NCBI RefSeq assembly: GCF_002015035.1
Contig: NZ_MUXY01000001.1
Span: forward strand, 435,102-499,101
Direction of reading: 5' to 3'
Length of the DNA stretch: 64,000 nt
DNA from: Haemophilus parahaemolyticus
Lineage (GTDB): Bacteria; Pseudomonadota; Gammaproteobacteria; Enterobacterales; Pasteurellaceae
The notes beneath the pieces were generated by a model. That model had not been told where the DNA came from and made no database searches. It saw nothing but the letters and a program-made list of their open reading frames with translations. The position numbers were made by a program, and so were the translations under genes. Shown here piece after piece: positions 34,356-43,168 of this stretch (position 1 is the stretch's first letter; the number at the start of each line of letters is the position of its first letter).

Positions 34356-36278
34356 TTAAACGTTTGCATAGAATATTTTTTGTTGAACAATTTTCCGCCA
34401 TTGCTCAATTTGTGATTTACTATATTTTGCATTCCAAGGGCTTGATAAAATCTCAGCAAGCTCGGCGAATTGCAAAGTATCAGACAAATACAACCGCTTG
34501 AGGCTTGCATAACAAGCGGTTAACGTTCGTTGATGATTGACAAATCCGTTTAAGTTTTGAAGATCTTCCTTTCTAAAAGCAAAATCTGCATTTTCTTTTC
34601 CAAAAATCACCGCTTGATCTGCTTGGAAACGTTGTTCTGCTTTTTTACAAAAAATGTTACCCTGTTGCGTTAAAGGGTAGAGCATCATTGCACTTGGGTA
34701 ACCGCTGCTAGCCTCTTTATTCGGTGTTATTTGAACTAACTTAAAGCCTGCTTGTTGCCAAAAGTGCAATAATTCACCTGACATCCCAAAACTTACCGAT
34801 ACAAAATCCACAAGCGGGTGTTTTTGTTGGCGGATGTGCAAAATAAACTCAGAAATTAACCGCTTGCCAATGCCTTGGTTTTGTAACTTTGGAGAGATAG
34901 CAATCCGCGAAATTCTCACTGAATTGAGTTTGCATGCTTCGGGTAAATTGGCTTGAAAGCAAAGATATTGTGCTACTAGGCTACCCTGCGGGCGACGTTC
35001 TCCTCGCCAAATCGCTTGAGAGAGTTCTGGCTTTAAACCACCTTCATTTATCGCCCAAATGCCACCAAGTAGCCTATGATGATGTAATACTCGGAAAAAT
35101 TGCTGATTACCACCATCAAACAGACGGCGTAGATCTGTCGGTGTCGTTTTATAATGTGCTTGTGCGAGCAGGGTATAAAAGGCTTTTTTCTCATCTAAAC
35201 TCATTAGAGTTGAAGAGTAGTGGGGATTGTAGGACCTTACATTCTGCAAATCAGATGAAAGATCTTCATCTAGTAGCAACAGCGTATTTACAAAGGCTTC
35301 AAGAGGATCATTTACTTTCCAGCGAAGTGGCTCGGTTAATTGCCAATGTTTTACTTTTCGGTGAAGTTGAGGTAAGAATTTCAGCGAAAAACCTCTGCCC
35401 GTACCTTCATAATTATGCGTTGTTGTCGTTAAAACAATCTTGTCAAAATAGTGACAAAATTGATGCAAGAATGGCAAGGGTAGACTTGCCGCCTCATCAA
35501 TAAAAAGCCATTGATGAGGAGAAATCGATTGTTCTTTTACTTTCTGCAATAACGTATCAGGGGAGAAAAATGTCACTTGTGCTTCATCTGAAATTTTCCA
35601 GAAATTAGTCAATGCTGAGCGACTTCGAGCGGTAATTACGACATTGTATTCTTGTGCAATTTGCTCAGCTAATTTTCCAGCAAGGGTGGATTTTCCTCGT
35701 CCACGCGGTGCGGTGATCAGATGGATATCTTCACTTGCAAGCGGTAGATTTTGGAAAATGTTTTGCTGTTCTTTTGTTAAATTTGTAGCTGTCAGTTTGT
35801 AAAATGTCGTTCTGTTTTGAGCACTTGGTAAATCATTTAGCGTTAATGTATTTTTGACATAAAAATTAAAATGTTCTACTAATCTTTTAAAATGTTGGAA
35901 AAAAGTAGGGCAGGGGATAGCGTGATTTTCGTTCCAACGTAACGTATTATAATCGGTGACGGTTTCAATTTTATTCCAATTTGGGCAAATTAAATATAAA
36001 CAGCCTTGTTGTTCAATAGTACCCGCTAAAATAGCAAAAGCATCCAGATTGAAATGAAGAGAGTCTGTGCCTGTAAAATAAAAAGCGAAAGGGTGTTCTG
36101 AACCGAGCAAGCTTTTGGCATTAGAAAAAGGAATGAATTGATATTTTGTTTGGGTATTTAAAAAATGAGGCAAGAAAATCCCTTCTTGAATAACATTATT
36201 TCGATGCGTTGTAACGATTTTTCTAAAATTATCGTATAGCCAAGAAGGGATTTGAGTAAGAATAACCAGTTTACGCAT
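34356..36278 (-). CDS. tmcA: tRNA(Met) cytidine acetyltransferase
   Basis: Acetylates the wobble cytidine (ac4C34) of elongator tRNA-Met. It is 640 residues, slightly shorter than E. coli TmcA. An N-terminal DUF1726-like domain is followed by the RNA-helicase-like module with Walker A APRGRGKST (about 190-198) and Walker B FIDEAASL (about 264). The GNAT acetyltransferase domain comes next (about 385-530, IAISPKLQNQGIGKRL), then the C-terminal tRNA-binding tail. It begins 12 bases after ybeY, so the two RNA-processing genes are likely co-transcribed. Confidence 0.92.
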   Translation of the reverse strand: MRKLVILTQIPSWLYDNFRKIVTTHRNNVIQEGIFLPHFLNTQTKYQFIPFSNAKSLLGSEHPFAFYFTGTDSLHFNLDAFAILAGTIEQQGCLYLICPNWNKIETVTDYNTLRWNENHAIPCPTFFQHFKRLVEHFNFYVKNTLTLNDLPSAQNRTTFYKLTATNLTKEQQNIFQNLPLASEDIHLITAPRGRGKSTLAGKLAEQIAQEYNVVITARSRSALTNFWKISDEAQVTFFSPDTLLQKVKEQSISPHQWLFIDEAASLPLPFLHQFCHYFDKIVLTTTTHNYEGTGRGFSLKFLPQLHRKVKHWQLTEPLRWKVNDPLEAFVNTLLLLDEDLSSDLQNVRSYNPHYSSTLMSLDEKKAFYTLLAQAHYKTTPTDLRRLFDGGNQQFFRVLHHHRLLGGIWAINEGGLKPELSQAIWRGERRPQGSLVAQYLCFQANLPEACKLNSVRISRIAISPKLQNQGIGKRLISEFILHIRQQKHPLVDFVSVSFGMSGELLHFWQQAGFKLVQITPNKEASSGYPSAMMLYPLTQQGNIFCKKAEQRFQADQAVIFGKENADFAFRKEDLQNLNGFVNHQRTLTACYASLKRLYLSDTLQFAELAEILSSPWNAKYSKSQIEQWRKIVQQKIFYANV

Positions 36279-36290
36279 ACAGCTTGCTAA

Positions 36291-36782
36291 TTATTCTCCA
36301 ATCGTTTTTTCAGAAAGATAAGGATCGTCAAAACCAAGTTTTTGCATAACCTCCGTTTCTAATCCTTCCATTTCTTCAGCTTCTGCATCCACAATGTGAT
36401 CATAGCCAAGCAAATGTAACGTACCATGTATTGCTAAGTGAGCCCAATGTGATTCAAGGCTAATTTGTTGCTCTTCGGCTTCACGTTCAACTACTTGGCG
36501 GCAGATAACTAAATCGCCTAATAAGGCAAGCTCTACTTCATCAGGCACTTCAAATGGGAAAGAGAGTACGTTGGTTGGTTTATCTTTACCACGATAAGTG
36601 AGGTTCAAATGGTGGCTTTCTTCTTCATCTACAATGCGGATAGTCATTTCCGTTTCAGAGAAATTATCAGTTTGAGCTTCGAAAGCAAGGGCAGTTTGCA
36701 CCCAGTGGGTAAACTGCTCAACCGTTGGTAAACCTTCTTGGTTTTCGCTGGCAATTTGCAGATCAATAAATGGGGTAGTCAT
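36291..36782 (-). CDS. ybeY: Endoribonuclease YbeY
   Basis: Zinc-dependent endoribonuclease for 16S rRNA 3'-end maturation and ribosome quality control. It is 163 residues. The metal motif HxxxHxxxxxH is present as [15 protein letters not shown] near residue 127. The neighbour in many proteobacteria is ybeZ, but here it is followed by tmcA. It is the last core gene to the left of dif. Confidence 0.95.
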   Translation of the reverse strand: MTTPFIDLQIASENQEGLPTVEQFTHWVQTALAFEAQTDNFSETEMTIRIVDEEESHHLNLTYRGKDKPTNVLSFPFEVPDEVELALLGDLVICRQVVEREAEEQQISLESHWAHLAIHGTLHLLGYDHIVDAEAEEMEGLETEVMQKLGFDDPYLSEKTIGE

Positions 36783-36978
36783 CTTTATTTTCCTAATATT
36801 GTGAGAGAGAATTTTCGTGATTTTATCACTATTTGTAAAATTTCTTAAGGCAATTAGAGAAAACGGTAAAAATCAAGATTTTAGGCAGATGTGCAAGTCA
36901 GTTTTTTTCTTTTTTCTTTATAGAGGAGAGGTTATAAAAACGTATGGAGTATAGTTATTTTTATTACTTCTATAATAT

Positions 36979-37006
36979 ATTTAACATAATCTACATTATG
37001 CGAAAT
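36979..37006. other. dif: Chromosome dimer resolution site dif (reconstituted left junction of the Xer element)
   Basis: Read on the + strand: XerD arm ATTTAACATAA (36979-36989), central TCTACA (36990-36995), XerC arm TTATGCGAAAT (36996-37006). The reverse complement matches 24 of 28 bases of E. coli dif, with identical arm and spacer geometry. The XerC arm and next base (TTATGCGAAATT) recur at 39555-39566, which defines the two ends of an integrated element. By XerC-type strand exchange this left junction keeps a complete dif. Confidence 0.88.
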
Positions 37007-37038
37007 TGTGAATATGTAAACTATTGATATATAAAGAA

Positions 37039-37377
37039 TTATTTTCCTTCAATCACTTCAATTGTTGAGTTTTCGTCAAAGTTATATGTGATCCCTTTTC
37101 GTCCACCCTCCATAGCCCATTCACGTGGATAAACTAGCACCATTACTAATTTTCCTTTATTCTGTTCGATTGTGCGTTTTAATACTTCATTTACTGCACG
37201 GTCATCAATTTTTAAATCTTGTGTTGTGGTGTTGTAACCGCCGTAGCCGTCAGGATCTTGCATTTGAATCCCCATTGTATGACGTTCTTTGATTTCGCCT
37301 GTATCACGATTGGTAAAGGCGTTATTTTTGTAACCTAACAATTTACCAACAACATAAAAGCCTGTACGCATTATCAT
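37039..37377 (-). CDS. Inovirus-type single-stranded-DNA-binding protein
   Basis: 112 residues, or 110 from the second ATG. It has the pattern of filamentous-phage helix-destabilising proteins (gpV-like in role): short, beta-rich, with RTGFYVVGKLLGYKNNAF at the start and a basic/aromatic middle. Its expected role is to coat the displaced single strand and switch replication to ssDNA production. It is the last gene of rep-59aa-ssb; its ATG overlaps the TAA of the upstream gene (TAATG). Assignment rests on pattern and context. Confidence 0.7.
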   Translation of the reverse strand: MIMRTGFYVVGKLLGYKNNAFTNRDTGEIKERHTMGIQMQDPDGYGGYNTTTQDLKIDDRAVNEVLKRTIEQNKGKLVMVLVYPREWAMEGGRKGITYNFDENSTIEVIEGK

Positions 37378-37556
37378 TACTCCTTATTTTCAATGATTGA
37401 TTTAATAACGTTTAAATCCATTTCTGTTAGATTTACCACGCTTTGCAAGCCTTCTTTGCTTGGTTGGGTAAGCTCATTTGATAGCATGAGGTCTAACATT
37501 TGAAAGCGTGATCTGATTGCTGTTACTGCAATTTTTAAATATTCTTGATTGTCCAT
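37377..37556 (-). CDS. Small protein between rep and ssb of the phage element
   Basis: 59 residues, starting MDNQEYLKIAVTAIRSRFQM and ending VIKSIIENKE. It is acidic, fully helical by composition, with no membrane segment. I do not recognise it. It starts one base after the rep stop codon and its stop overlaps the start of the ssDNA-binding protein gene, so it is translationally coupled to both. Position suggests a role in replication control. Confidence 0.65.
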   Translation of the reverse strand: MDNQEYLKIAVTAIRSRFQMLDLMLSNELTQPSKEGLQSVVNLTEMDLNVIKSIIENKE

Positions 37557-37557
37557 G

Positions 37558-38703
37558 TTATGCTACTAAACGTAATGATGGTAAGTTACTTGGGAAACGG
37601 TAGAAATCAGGGGCTTTAAACGGTCTTACAAAGATCTGTTCGCAGCTGATAACTTGTACCGCTTGGAATTTTTCTACATCGCAAGGGTTAGCAATATCTA
37701 TACCGATTTTTCTTAATCTAGCTCTATGCGTTTTAAATTGCCGTTCTGCTAATCCTAATTCTTCGCCACTTGCCCATTTCATCGCATAGAATGCTGTTAC
37801 ATTTGCTTTACGTAACGTATCTACAATGCCTTTATTAACTAACTGCTCTGCAATAGTATTTAGCTCAATTTTGCTTACGCTTAGTTTTTTATGCATATTG
37901 ATAAATTCCTCTTGTAATGGCTCTAGCTTTGAAAAATCACTTAAACCCCAATAACATAAACCTTCCTTTTGTAAAAAACGGGATTTTAATTTCTGTTCAA
38001 AGCGGACTACGCCATGTTCTTTGCAGTATTCATAAACTTTTTTGTAATACTGAAATTCCTCCGACAGCTCACCAAACTTATTTTTGATTTTGTCGTAAGA
38101 ATGAAGTTTTAGCTCTTCATGTTTGATATAACAGGATGGATAAATAAGGTTCGCGTTACCTTTTTGGCTTAACCAGTCAGCCGTACAGCCGTTAGTATGT
38201 AATCTGCCGATTGAATTACGATAACGCATTTGTGAAAGGGCTTTTAAGAAAGTGCGTTCGTTACCCTTCCCTACTGCCTTATTCGTTGTGATGTCGAGGC
38301 GTTTAATAATGGCCCCGTTAGAAAATGTTACAGCTCGTTCATTTTCCTTTGTTTGTCTATGAAAGAGCTCCGTACATCTTGTAAATGTAGGCAATTTAAG
38401 AGATGCGAGAATATTGTTAAAACAACCTACGCAAGCATCAATGGAAGTAAAACCAAATAGATTCTCACTTTTACCCCATCTACTTGGGTTGCCTTCCATT
38501 CTAATTACTGAACCAGAAATACGAATAGATACTTCATCACAGTAACTGCCCTTGTGTCTATACTTCCCTGTTCTAATCCCTGTTTGTAATTCGCCTGTAT
38601 CTAAATGAATGCCAATCATTCCAAAATCGAAAAGCGAAGCAAGCACAGAATCGGATATTTCAAACCCGAAATTTTGTTCAATACTTAACCAATCAATAAA
38701 CAT
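37558..38703 (-). CDS. Filamentous-phage replication initiator (gene II/X family)
   Basis: Rolling-circle initiator of 381 residues that would nick the element's plus strand and rejoin it. The N-terminal half (about 1-210) shows the phage/plasmid replication gpII/X pattern, beginning FIDWLSIEQNF, with IKRLDITTNKAVGKGN near residue 125 and the family's tyrosine-bearing region before 200 (ELKLHSYDKIKNK). The C-terminal Phage_X-like domain (230-350) contains VRFEQKLKSRFLQ. No transposase or serine/tyrosine recombinase motif is seen. It is read away from a divergent small regulator and first in a three-gene unit. Confidence 0.85.
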   Translation of the reverse strand: MFIDWLSIEQNFGFEISDSVLASLFDFGMIGIHLDTGELQTGIRTGKYRHKGSYCDEVSIRISGSVIRMEGNPSRWGKSENLFGFTSIDACVGCFNNILASLKLPTFTRCTELFHRQTKENERAVTFSNGAIIKRLDITTNKAVGKGNERTFLKALSQMRYRNSIGRLHTNGCTADWLSQKGNANLIYPSCYIKHEELKLHSYDKIKNKFGELSEEFQYYKKVYEYCKEHGVVRFEQKLKSRFLQKEGLCYWGLSDFSKLEPLQEEFINMHKKLSVSKIELNTIAEQLVNKGIVDTLRKANVTAFYAMKWASGEELGLAERQFKTHRARLRKIGIDIANPCDVEKFQAVQVISCEQIFVRPFKAPDFYRFPSNLPSLRLVA

Positions 38704-38857
38704 AGCAAAATAAACTTAGAAACTTAGAAATGATAAATTAATGAAATACTAATTTATAAGAATATTAGATATCAATAATAAAATTTCTATTTTTCTAAGA
38801 AATGTTTAAAATTCTCGACACAGATCACACTTAGAAGAACAACGAAAGGAGAAAATC
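38704..38857. promoter_or_regulatory. Divergent control region with CTTAGAAA repeats
   Basis: CTTAGAAA occurs in tandem at 38715-38722 and 38723-38730, inverted (TTTCTAAG) at 38792-38799, and as CTTAGAAG at 38830-38837. The repeats bracket the AT-rich gap between rep (start 38703, minus) and the 60-residue gene (start 38858, plus), as operators of a small phage repressor would. Confidence 0.55.
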
Positions 38858-39040
38858 ATGCCATCTAAACACATAGATGAACTAACTTGGAAAAAAGTAC
38901 AAGACGAGACCGTCAAAGCTGTAATCTTGACAAGAACAAGCTTAAAAGATACGGAAGTATTAAAAATACTGATCAAAAAAGGACTAGAACATATAACTGA
39001 TGAAGATTATATGAACTATATACAGAAAAAATTGAAGTAA
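38858..39040 (+). CDS. Small putative repressor of the phage element
   Basis: 60 residues, basic and helical, beginning MPSKHIDELTWKKVQDETVK. Size, charge and the strand-then-two-helices pattern (VKAVILTRTSLKDTEVLKILIKKG) fit a ribbon-helix-helix or similar small DNA-binding protein, but no signature is decisive. It is divergent from rep across a region of short repeats, as RstR is from RstA in CTX. AAAGGAGA gives an excellent ribosome-binding site. Confidence 0.6.
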   Translation: MPSKHIDELTWKKVQDETVKAVILTRTSLKDTEVLKILIKKGLEHITDEDYMNYIQKKLK

Positions 39041-39043
39041 AAA

Positions 39044-39135
39044 GTATCAAGTTTGATACCAAGGTCCAGCCCTAAAAACTGAAAAAAGTGCAGAATATTG
39101 CACCAAAGTTCGGATGTAATAGAACTCCCGAACTT
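39044..39135. other. Cluster of three hairpins, candidate ssDNA replication origin
   Basis: Three consecutive inverted repeats occur in non-coding DNA: GTATCAA-GT-TTGATAC (39044-39059), GTGCA-GAATAT-TGCAC (39088-39103) and AAGTTCGG (39106-39113) with CCGAACTT (39128-39135). Filamentous-phage intergenic regions carry such hairpin arrays as plus- and minus-strand origins and packaging signal. A specific nick site is not identifiable by eye. Confidence 0.5.
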
Positions 39136-39157
39136 CTATGAGCGTTTTTTAACCAGA

Positions 39158-39448
39158 TTAACGCCGCTTAGAAAAGTACCTTACGCCAGGATTTTTACGA
39201 TACATTTTTATGAATTCGTCTAAATCTATAGGAACATCTGAATTTACTAAATCTTCCAAAAAATGCATAAAATGCTCAAGCTGTTCAAATCTTTTAGAAG
39301 TTACTGCTCTGCTTTCGGTTTCACTGTAATCAAAACGGACTTCAATCGAATTAACAGATAAGTAAATTTTATGTTCGTTCATTTTAAGTAGCTTTACAGT
39401 CTCATAAAAATGCTTGGGTGTGATGTGGGATAAAGTTATATCAGCCAT
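39158..39448 (-). CDS. Hypothetical protein of the phage element
   Basis: 96 residues, mixed alpha/beta, with a basic C-terminus (VRYFSKRR). It contains no membrane segment or signal peptide, so it is not an evident coat protein. I do not recognise a family. It lies between the hairpin cluster and the attP-like hairpin, separate from the rep unit. The ribosome-binding site is weak (AAGTTTATAA). Confidence 0.6.
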   Translation of the reverse strand: MADITLSHITPKHFYETVKLLKMNEHKIYLSVNSIEVRFDYSETESRAVTSKRFEQLEHFMHFLEDLVNSDVPIDLDEFIKMYRKNPGVRYFSKRR

Positions 39449-39754
39449 TTTATAAACTTACTTTACAAAACTTCGCATAACAAAAGGTTATGTGTAAATT
39501 TTCGGGCTGTTTGAAAAGTATACAGCCCTCAAATTCAACATAACCTTTAGGCTATTATGCGAAATTAAATAAAGTGTAAAAAATATGTTAATTTATTGTT
39601 TATTTAACTCTTTAATCACATTTTACTAACCTAAATCAAATTTTTTGCATTTACGCTTTAATTCATCTAATGAAACGTGATATTCTATACTCCATAGTTC
39701 ACGCTTTGCGTGTCTAATTTATCTTTCTTAAAACGAAAAACTAAGGTATTTGAC
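39449..39754. other. Gap between phage element and ackA
   Basis: 306 bases. It holds the attP-like hairpin (to 39565) and then AT-rich chromosomal DNA upstream of ackA. A plausible -10, TATACT, lies at 39686-39691. CTATACTCCATA at 39685-39696 is an inverted copy of TATGGAGTATAG at 36943-36954, on the other flank of the element. No gene seen. Confidence 0.6.
39469..39565. other. attP-like bulged hairpin with two inverted dif-like sites (right junction)
   Basis: The left half has a XerC-like arm (ACTTCGCATAA, 39470-39480), CAAAAGG and a XerD-like arm (TTATGTGTAAAT). The right half has ATTCAACATAA (39533-39543), CCTTTAGGCTA (39544-39554) and TTATGCGAAAT (39555-39565). The halves are inverted repeats, joined by a GC stem GGGCTGT (39504-39510) / ACAGCCC (39522-39528) with an 11-base loop. 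On folding, the arms pair but the central stretches differ in length and bulge. This is the geometry of the CTX-phage attP. Confidence 0.8.
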
Positions 39755-40963
39755 ATGTCTAAAAATTTAATTCTTATCCTTAACTGTGGTAGCTCATCTT
39801 TAAAATTCGCTATCTTAGATCCTAAAACAGGTGATGAAAAATTATCTGGTTTAGCAGAAGCATTCCATTTAGAAGATGCACGCATCAAATGGAAATTACA
39901 CGGAGAAAAAGGTAATGCAGAATTAGGTGCAGGTGCTGCACACAGCGAAGCATTAAACTTCATCGCTAATGAGTTATTATCAGAAGAATTAAAAGCAAGC
40001 ATTGGTGCTATCGGTCACCGTATCGTTCACGGTGGTGAGAAATTCACTTCATCTGTAGTGATCAATGATGATGTTGTTAAAGGTATTGAAGAAGCAATCC
40101 AATTCGCACCACTTCACAACCCTGCTCACCTAATCGGTATCAAAGAAGCATTCCGTATCTTCCCTGAATTAAAAGAGAAAAACGTTGCTGTATTCGACAC
40201 AGCATTCCACCAAACCATGCCTGAAGAAGCATTCTTATATGCACTTCCATACTCTTTATATAAAGAACACGGTGTTCGTCGCTATGGAGCACATGGAACA
40301 AGCCATTTATTCATTTCTCGTGAAGTGGCTGAGCGTGTTGGCAAACCAGTTGACCAAACAAATGTTATCGTATGCCACTTAGGTAACGGTGGTTCTGTTT
40401 CTGTGGTTCGTAATGGTAAATGTATTGATACCTCAATGGGCTTAACACCATTAGAAGGTTTAGTAATGGGAACACGTTGTGGTGACATCGACCCTGCAAT
40501 CGTATTCTATCTATATAAAAACTTAGGTATGTCAATGGAGCAAATCGAAGATACCTTAGTGAAAAAATCAGGTCTTTTAGGTTTAACTGAAGTAACTAGT
40601 GACTGCCGTTATGCGGAAGACAACTACGATGATGCGTCTAAACCAGAAGCAAAACGTGCATTAGACGTTTACAGCTACCGTTTAGCGAAATACATCGGTG
40701 CATATATGGCAATCTTAGGAGACTCTCACTTAGATGCTATCGCATTTACAGGTGGTATCGGTGAAAACTCTGCACACGTTCGTGAATTAACATTAAATCA
40801 CCTAAAATTATTCGGTGTAAAATTAGATAATGAACGCAACCTTGCAGCACGCTTCGGTAAAGAAGGTGTGATTACAACTGACGATTCTGCATTCAAAGCA
40901 ATGGTTATTCCAACCAATGAAGAATTAGTGATTGCACAAGATACTGCTGAATTAGCACTATAA
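39755..40963 (+). CDS. ackA: Acetate kinase
   Basis: Interconverts acetyl phosphate + ADP and acetate + ATP, the final step of overflow and fermentative ATP formation. It is 402 residues from ATG 39755, which gives the family N-terminus [17 protein letters not shown]; 15 further codons upstream are open but unlikely. Conserved features are the N-terminal ASKHA phosphate loop (NCGSSSLKF), IVHGGEKF near residue 90, [11 protein letters not shown] near 147, HLGNGGSVS near 208 and FTGGIGENS near 331. AAGG lies nine bases upstream. It is followed by pta after a hairpin. Confidence 0.97.
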   Translation: MSKNLILILNCGSSSLKFAILDPKTGDEKLSGLAEAFHLEDARIKWKLHGEKGNAELGAGAAHSEALNFIANELLSEELKASIGAIGHRIVHGGEKFTSSVVINDDVVKGIEEAIQFAPLHNPAHLIGIKEAFRIFPELKEKNVAVFDTAFHQTMPEEAFLYALPYSLYKEHGVRRYGAHGTSHLFISREVAERVGKPVDQTNVIVCHLGNGGSVSVVRNGKCIDTSMGLTPLEGLVMGTRCGDIDPAIVFYLYKNLGMSMEQIEDTLVKKSGLLGLTEVTSDCRYAEDNYDDASKPEAKRALDVYSYRLAKYIGAYMAILGDSHLDAIAFTGGIGENSAHVRELTLNHLKLFGVKLDNERNLAARFGKEGVITTDDSAFKAMVIPTNEELVIAQDTAELAL

Positions 40964-40968
40964 TCTCT

Positions 40969-40993
40969 AAGGGCAGACTACTCTGCCCTTTCA
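40969..40993 (+). terminator. Hairpin between ackA and pta
   Basis: AAGGGCAGA (40969-40977), CTAC, TCTGCCCTT (40982-40990), then TTC. It is a GC-rich stem with a short T-tract, perhaps a partial terminator lowering pta relative to ackA. Confidence 0.6.
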
Positions 40994-41020
40994 TTTTTAT
41001 ATCAACTTGGAAGAAATAAA

Positions 41021-43159
41021 ATGTCTAGAACAATTATCTTAATCCCTACTACTACTGGTGTAGGTTTAACAAGTGTGACCTTAGGTCTTGTTCATGCTCT
41101 TGAACAAAAAGGTACCAAAGTGGGTTTCTTAAAACCAATTGCACAACCAATCACAGGCGAAGATACCTTAGACCGCTCTACTTCAATTATCAAAGCAACC
41201 CGCACAATTGAAGTTGGCGAACCGTTTATGTTAAGCGAAGCAGAAACGCTAATCGGTCAAAATCAAACGGATGTATTATTAGAGAAAATCGTAGAACGTC
41301 ACCAAGCATTATCAAAAAATAATGAAGTGATCGTGGTAGAAGGTTTAATTCCAACACGTAAAAATGCTTATGCTAATAGCGTAAACTACGAAGTAGCTCA
41401 AGCATTAGATGCAGAAATCGTATTAGTAGCTGCTCCAGGCTCAGACAAACCAACACAATTAAAAGAACGTGTTGAAGCAGCTGCATCAGAATTTGGTGGC
41501 CGTCACAACCCTAATCTTTTAGGGGTGGTAATCAACAAATTCAACGCACCTGTGGATGAATCAGGTCGTACTCGCCCTGATTTAACTGAAATCTTCGACT
41601 CTTTCCAACACAGCACTCAAAATGTGGCTGAAGTTGAAGCATTATTCGAAAAAAGCCCAATCCAACTACTTGGCTGTATTGAATGGAAAGCTGATTTAAT
41701 CGCAACCCGTGCTATCGACCTTGCAAAACACTTACACGCTTCAATCATCAACGAAGGCGAATTAAATACTCGTCGTATTCGCGGTGTAAGTTTCTGTGCT
41801 CGTAGCCTTCCACATATGGTAGATCACTTCAAAGCGGGCAATTTATTAGTAACTTCTGCAGACCGTCCTGAAGTATTAGTTGCAGCATCATTAGCGGTAA
41901 TGAATGGTGTAGAAATCGGTGCAATCTTATTAACTGGTGGTTACAAAATCGAAAATAACATCGCAAAACTTTGCCAACAAGCATTCGAAACAGGTGTGCC
42001 AGTATTCCGCGTTGAAAGCAACACTTGGCAAACAGCTCTCAACCTCCAAAGCTTCAGCTTAGAAGTACCTGCTGATGACAAAGAGCGTATCAATGAAATT
42101 AAAGAATACGTAGCAGCTTCATTAAATGCTAGCTTTATTGAAGAAGTTGCGAGAGGTGCAACCCGTGCACGTCGTTTATCTCCAGCTGCATTCCGTTATC
42201 AATTAACTGAATTTGCACGTTCAGCGAAAAAACGTATCGTATTACCAGAAGGTGATGAACCTCGTACAATTAAAGCTGCTGCATTATGTGCAGAACGTGG
42301 TATCGCAGAATGTATCTTACTTGCGAATCCAACGGATGTTCAACGCGTGGCTGAAGCTCAAGGCGTAACCTTAGGTAAAGGCATTACTATCATCAACCCA
42401 GCCGATGTACGTGAAAACTATGTAGCTCGTTTAGTTGAGTTACGTAAAGCAAAAGGTATGACTGAAGAGTCAGCTCGTGAGCAATTAGAAGATACCGTTG
42501 TATTAGGTACAATGATGTTAGAAGCAAATGAAGTAGATGGTTTAGTATCAGGTGCGGTTCACACTACAGCGAATACCATTCGCCCACCAATGCAGATCAT
42601 CAAAACTGCACCAGGTAGCTCAATTGTTTCTTCTATCTTCTTTATGTTATTACCAGACCAAGTATTGGTGTATGGCGACTGTGCGGTAAACCCAGATCCA
42701 AATGCAGAACAATTAGCAGAAATCGCAATCCAATCAGCTGATTCTGCGAAAGCCTTTGGTATCGACCCGCGTGTTGCGATGATCTCTTACTCTACAGGTA
42801 CATCTGGTTCTGGTGCAGACGTTGAGAAAGTGAAAGAAGCAACTCGTATTGCGAAAGAAAAACGCCCAGACTTAATCATTGATGGTCCATTACAATATGA
42901 CGCAGCAGTAATGGAAGATGTGGCTCGCTCTAAAGCACCTAACTCACCAGTGGCAGGTAAAGCAACTGTGTTTGTATTCCCAGACTTGAATACAGGGAAC
43001 ACTACTTATAAAGCGGTACAACGCTCTGCAGATCTCGTTTCAATCGGCCCTATGCTTCAAGGTATGCGTAAACCAGTAAACGACTTATCTCGAGGTGCAT
43101 TAGTAGACGATATCGTTTACACTATCGCATTAACTGCAATTCAAGCAACACAAGCTTAA
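41021..43159 (+). CDS. pta: Phosphate acetyltransferase
   Basis: Converts acetyl-CoA and phosphate to acetyl phosphate. It is 712 residues of the long enterobacterial class. The N-terminal P-loop-like domain ([12 protein letters not shown], 1-230) is followed by a DRTGG domain (about 235-350) and the catalytic PTA_PTB domain (390-712; [46 protein letters not shown]). It is paired with ackA for the acetate pathway. Strongly biased, highly expressed-type codon use is seen in both genes. Confidence 0.97.
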   Translation: MSRTIILIPTTTGVGLTSVTLGLVHALEQKGTKVGFLKPIAQPITGEDTLDRSTSIIKATRTIEVGEPFMLSEAETLIGQNQTDVLLEKIVERHQALSKNNEVIVVEGLIPTRKNAYANSVNYEVAQALDAEIVLVAAPGSDKPTQLKERVEAAASEFGGRHNPNLLGVVINKFNAPVDESGRTRPDLTEIFDSFQHSTQNVAEVEALFEKSPIQLLGCIEWKADLIATRAIDLAKHLHASIINEGELNTRRIRGVSFCARSLPHMVDHFKAGNLLVTSADRPEVLVAASLAVMNGVEIGAILLTGGYKIENNIAKLCQQAFETGVPVFRVESNTWQTALNLQSFSLEVPADDKERINEIKEYVAASLNASFIEEVARGATRARRLSPAAFRYQLTEFARSAKKRIVLPEGDEPRTIKAAALCAERGIAECILLANPTDVQRVAEAQGVTLGKGITIINPADVRENYVARLVELRKAKGMTEESAREQLEDTVVLGTMMLEANEVDGLVSGAVHTTANTIRPPMQIIKTAPGSSIVSSIFFMLLPDQVLVYGDCAVNPDPNAEQLAEIAIQSADSAKAFGIDPRVAMISYSTGTSGSGADVEKVKEATRIAKEKRPDLIIDGPLQYDAAVMEDVARSKAPNSPVAGKATVFVFPDLNTGNTTYKAVQRSADLVSIGPMLQGMRKPVNDLSRGALVDDIVYTIALTAIQATQA

Positions 43160-43168
43160 TTGTTTTTT

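Larger units (their letters stand above)
36996..39565. mobile_element. Satellite filamentous-phage element integrated at dif by host XerCD
   Basis: A roughly 2.56 kb element between two copies of the XerC arm (36996-37006 and 39555-39565). It carries a gpII/X-type replication initiator, a 59-residue protein, a ssDNA-binding protein, a divergent 60-residue putative repressor, a 96-residue unknown, a cluster of hairpins and, at the right end, an attP-like inverted dif hairpin. There is no integrase, coat, Zot/pI or pIII gene. The organisation (repressor divergent from rep and ssb) recalls the rstR-rstA-rstB block of CTX/RS1. It should need a helper phage for packaging and host XerCD for integration. 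Confidence 0.82.

Noticed and set aside
34934..35503. 189-codon ORF opposite tmcA
   Set aside because: Antisense shadow of a clear TmcA coding region, with no ribosome-binding site and no recognisable domain.
39710..39754. Upstream extension of ackA
   Set aside because: Acetate kinases start at the MSKN-type residue; 15 extra codons have no ribosome-binding site.
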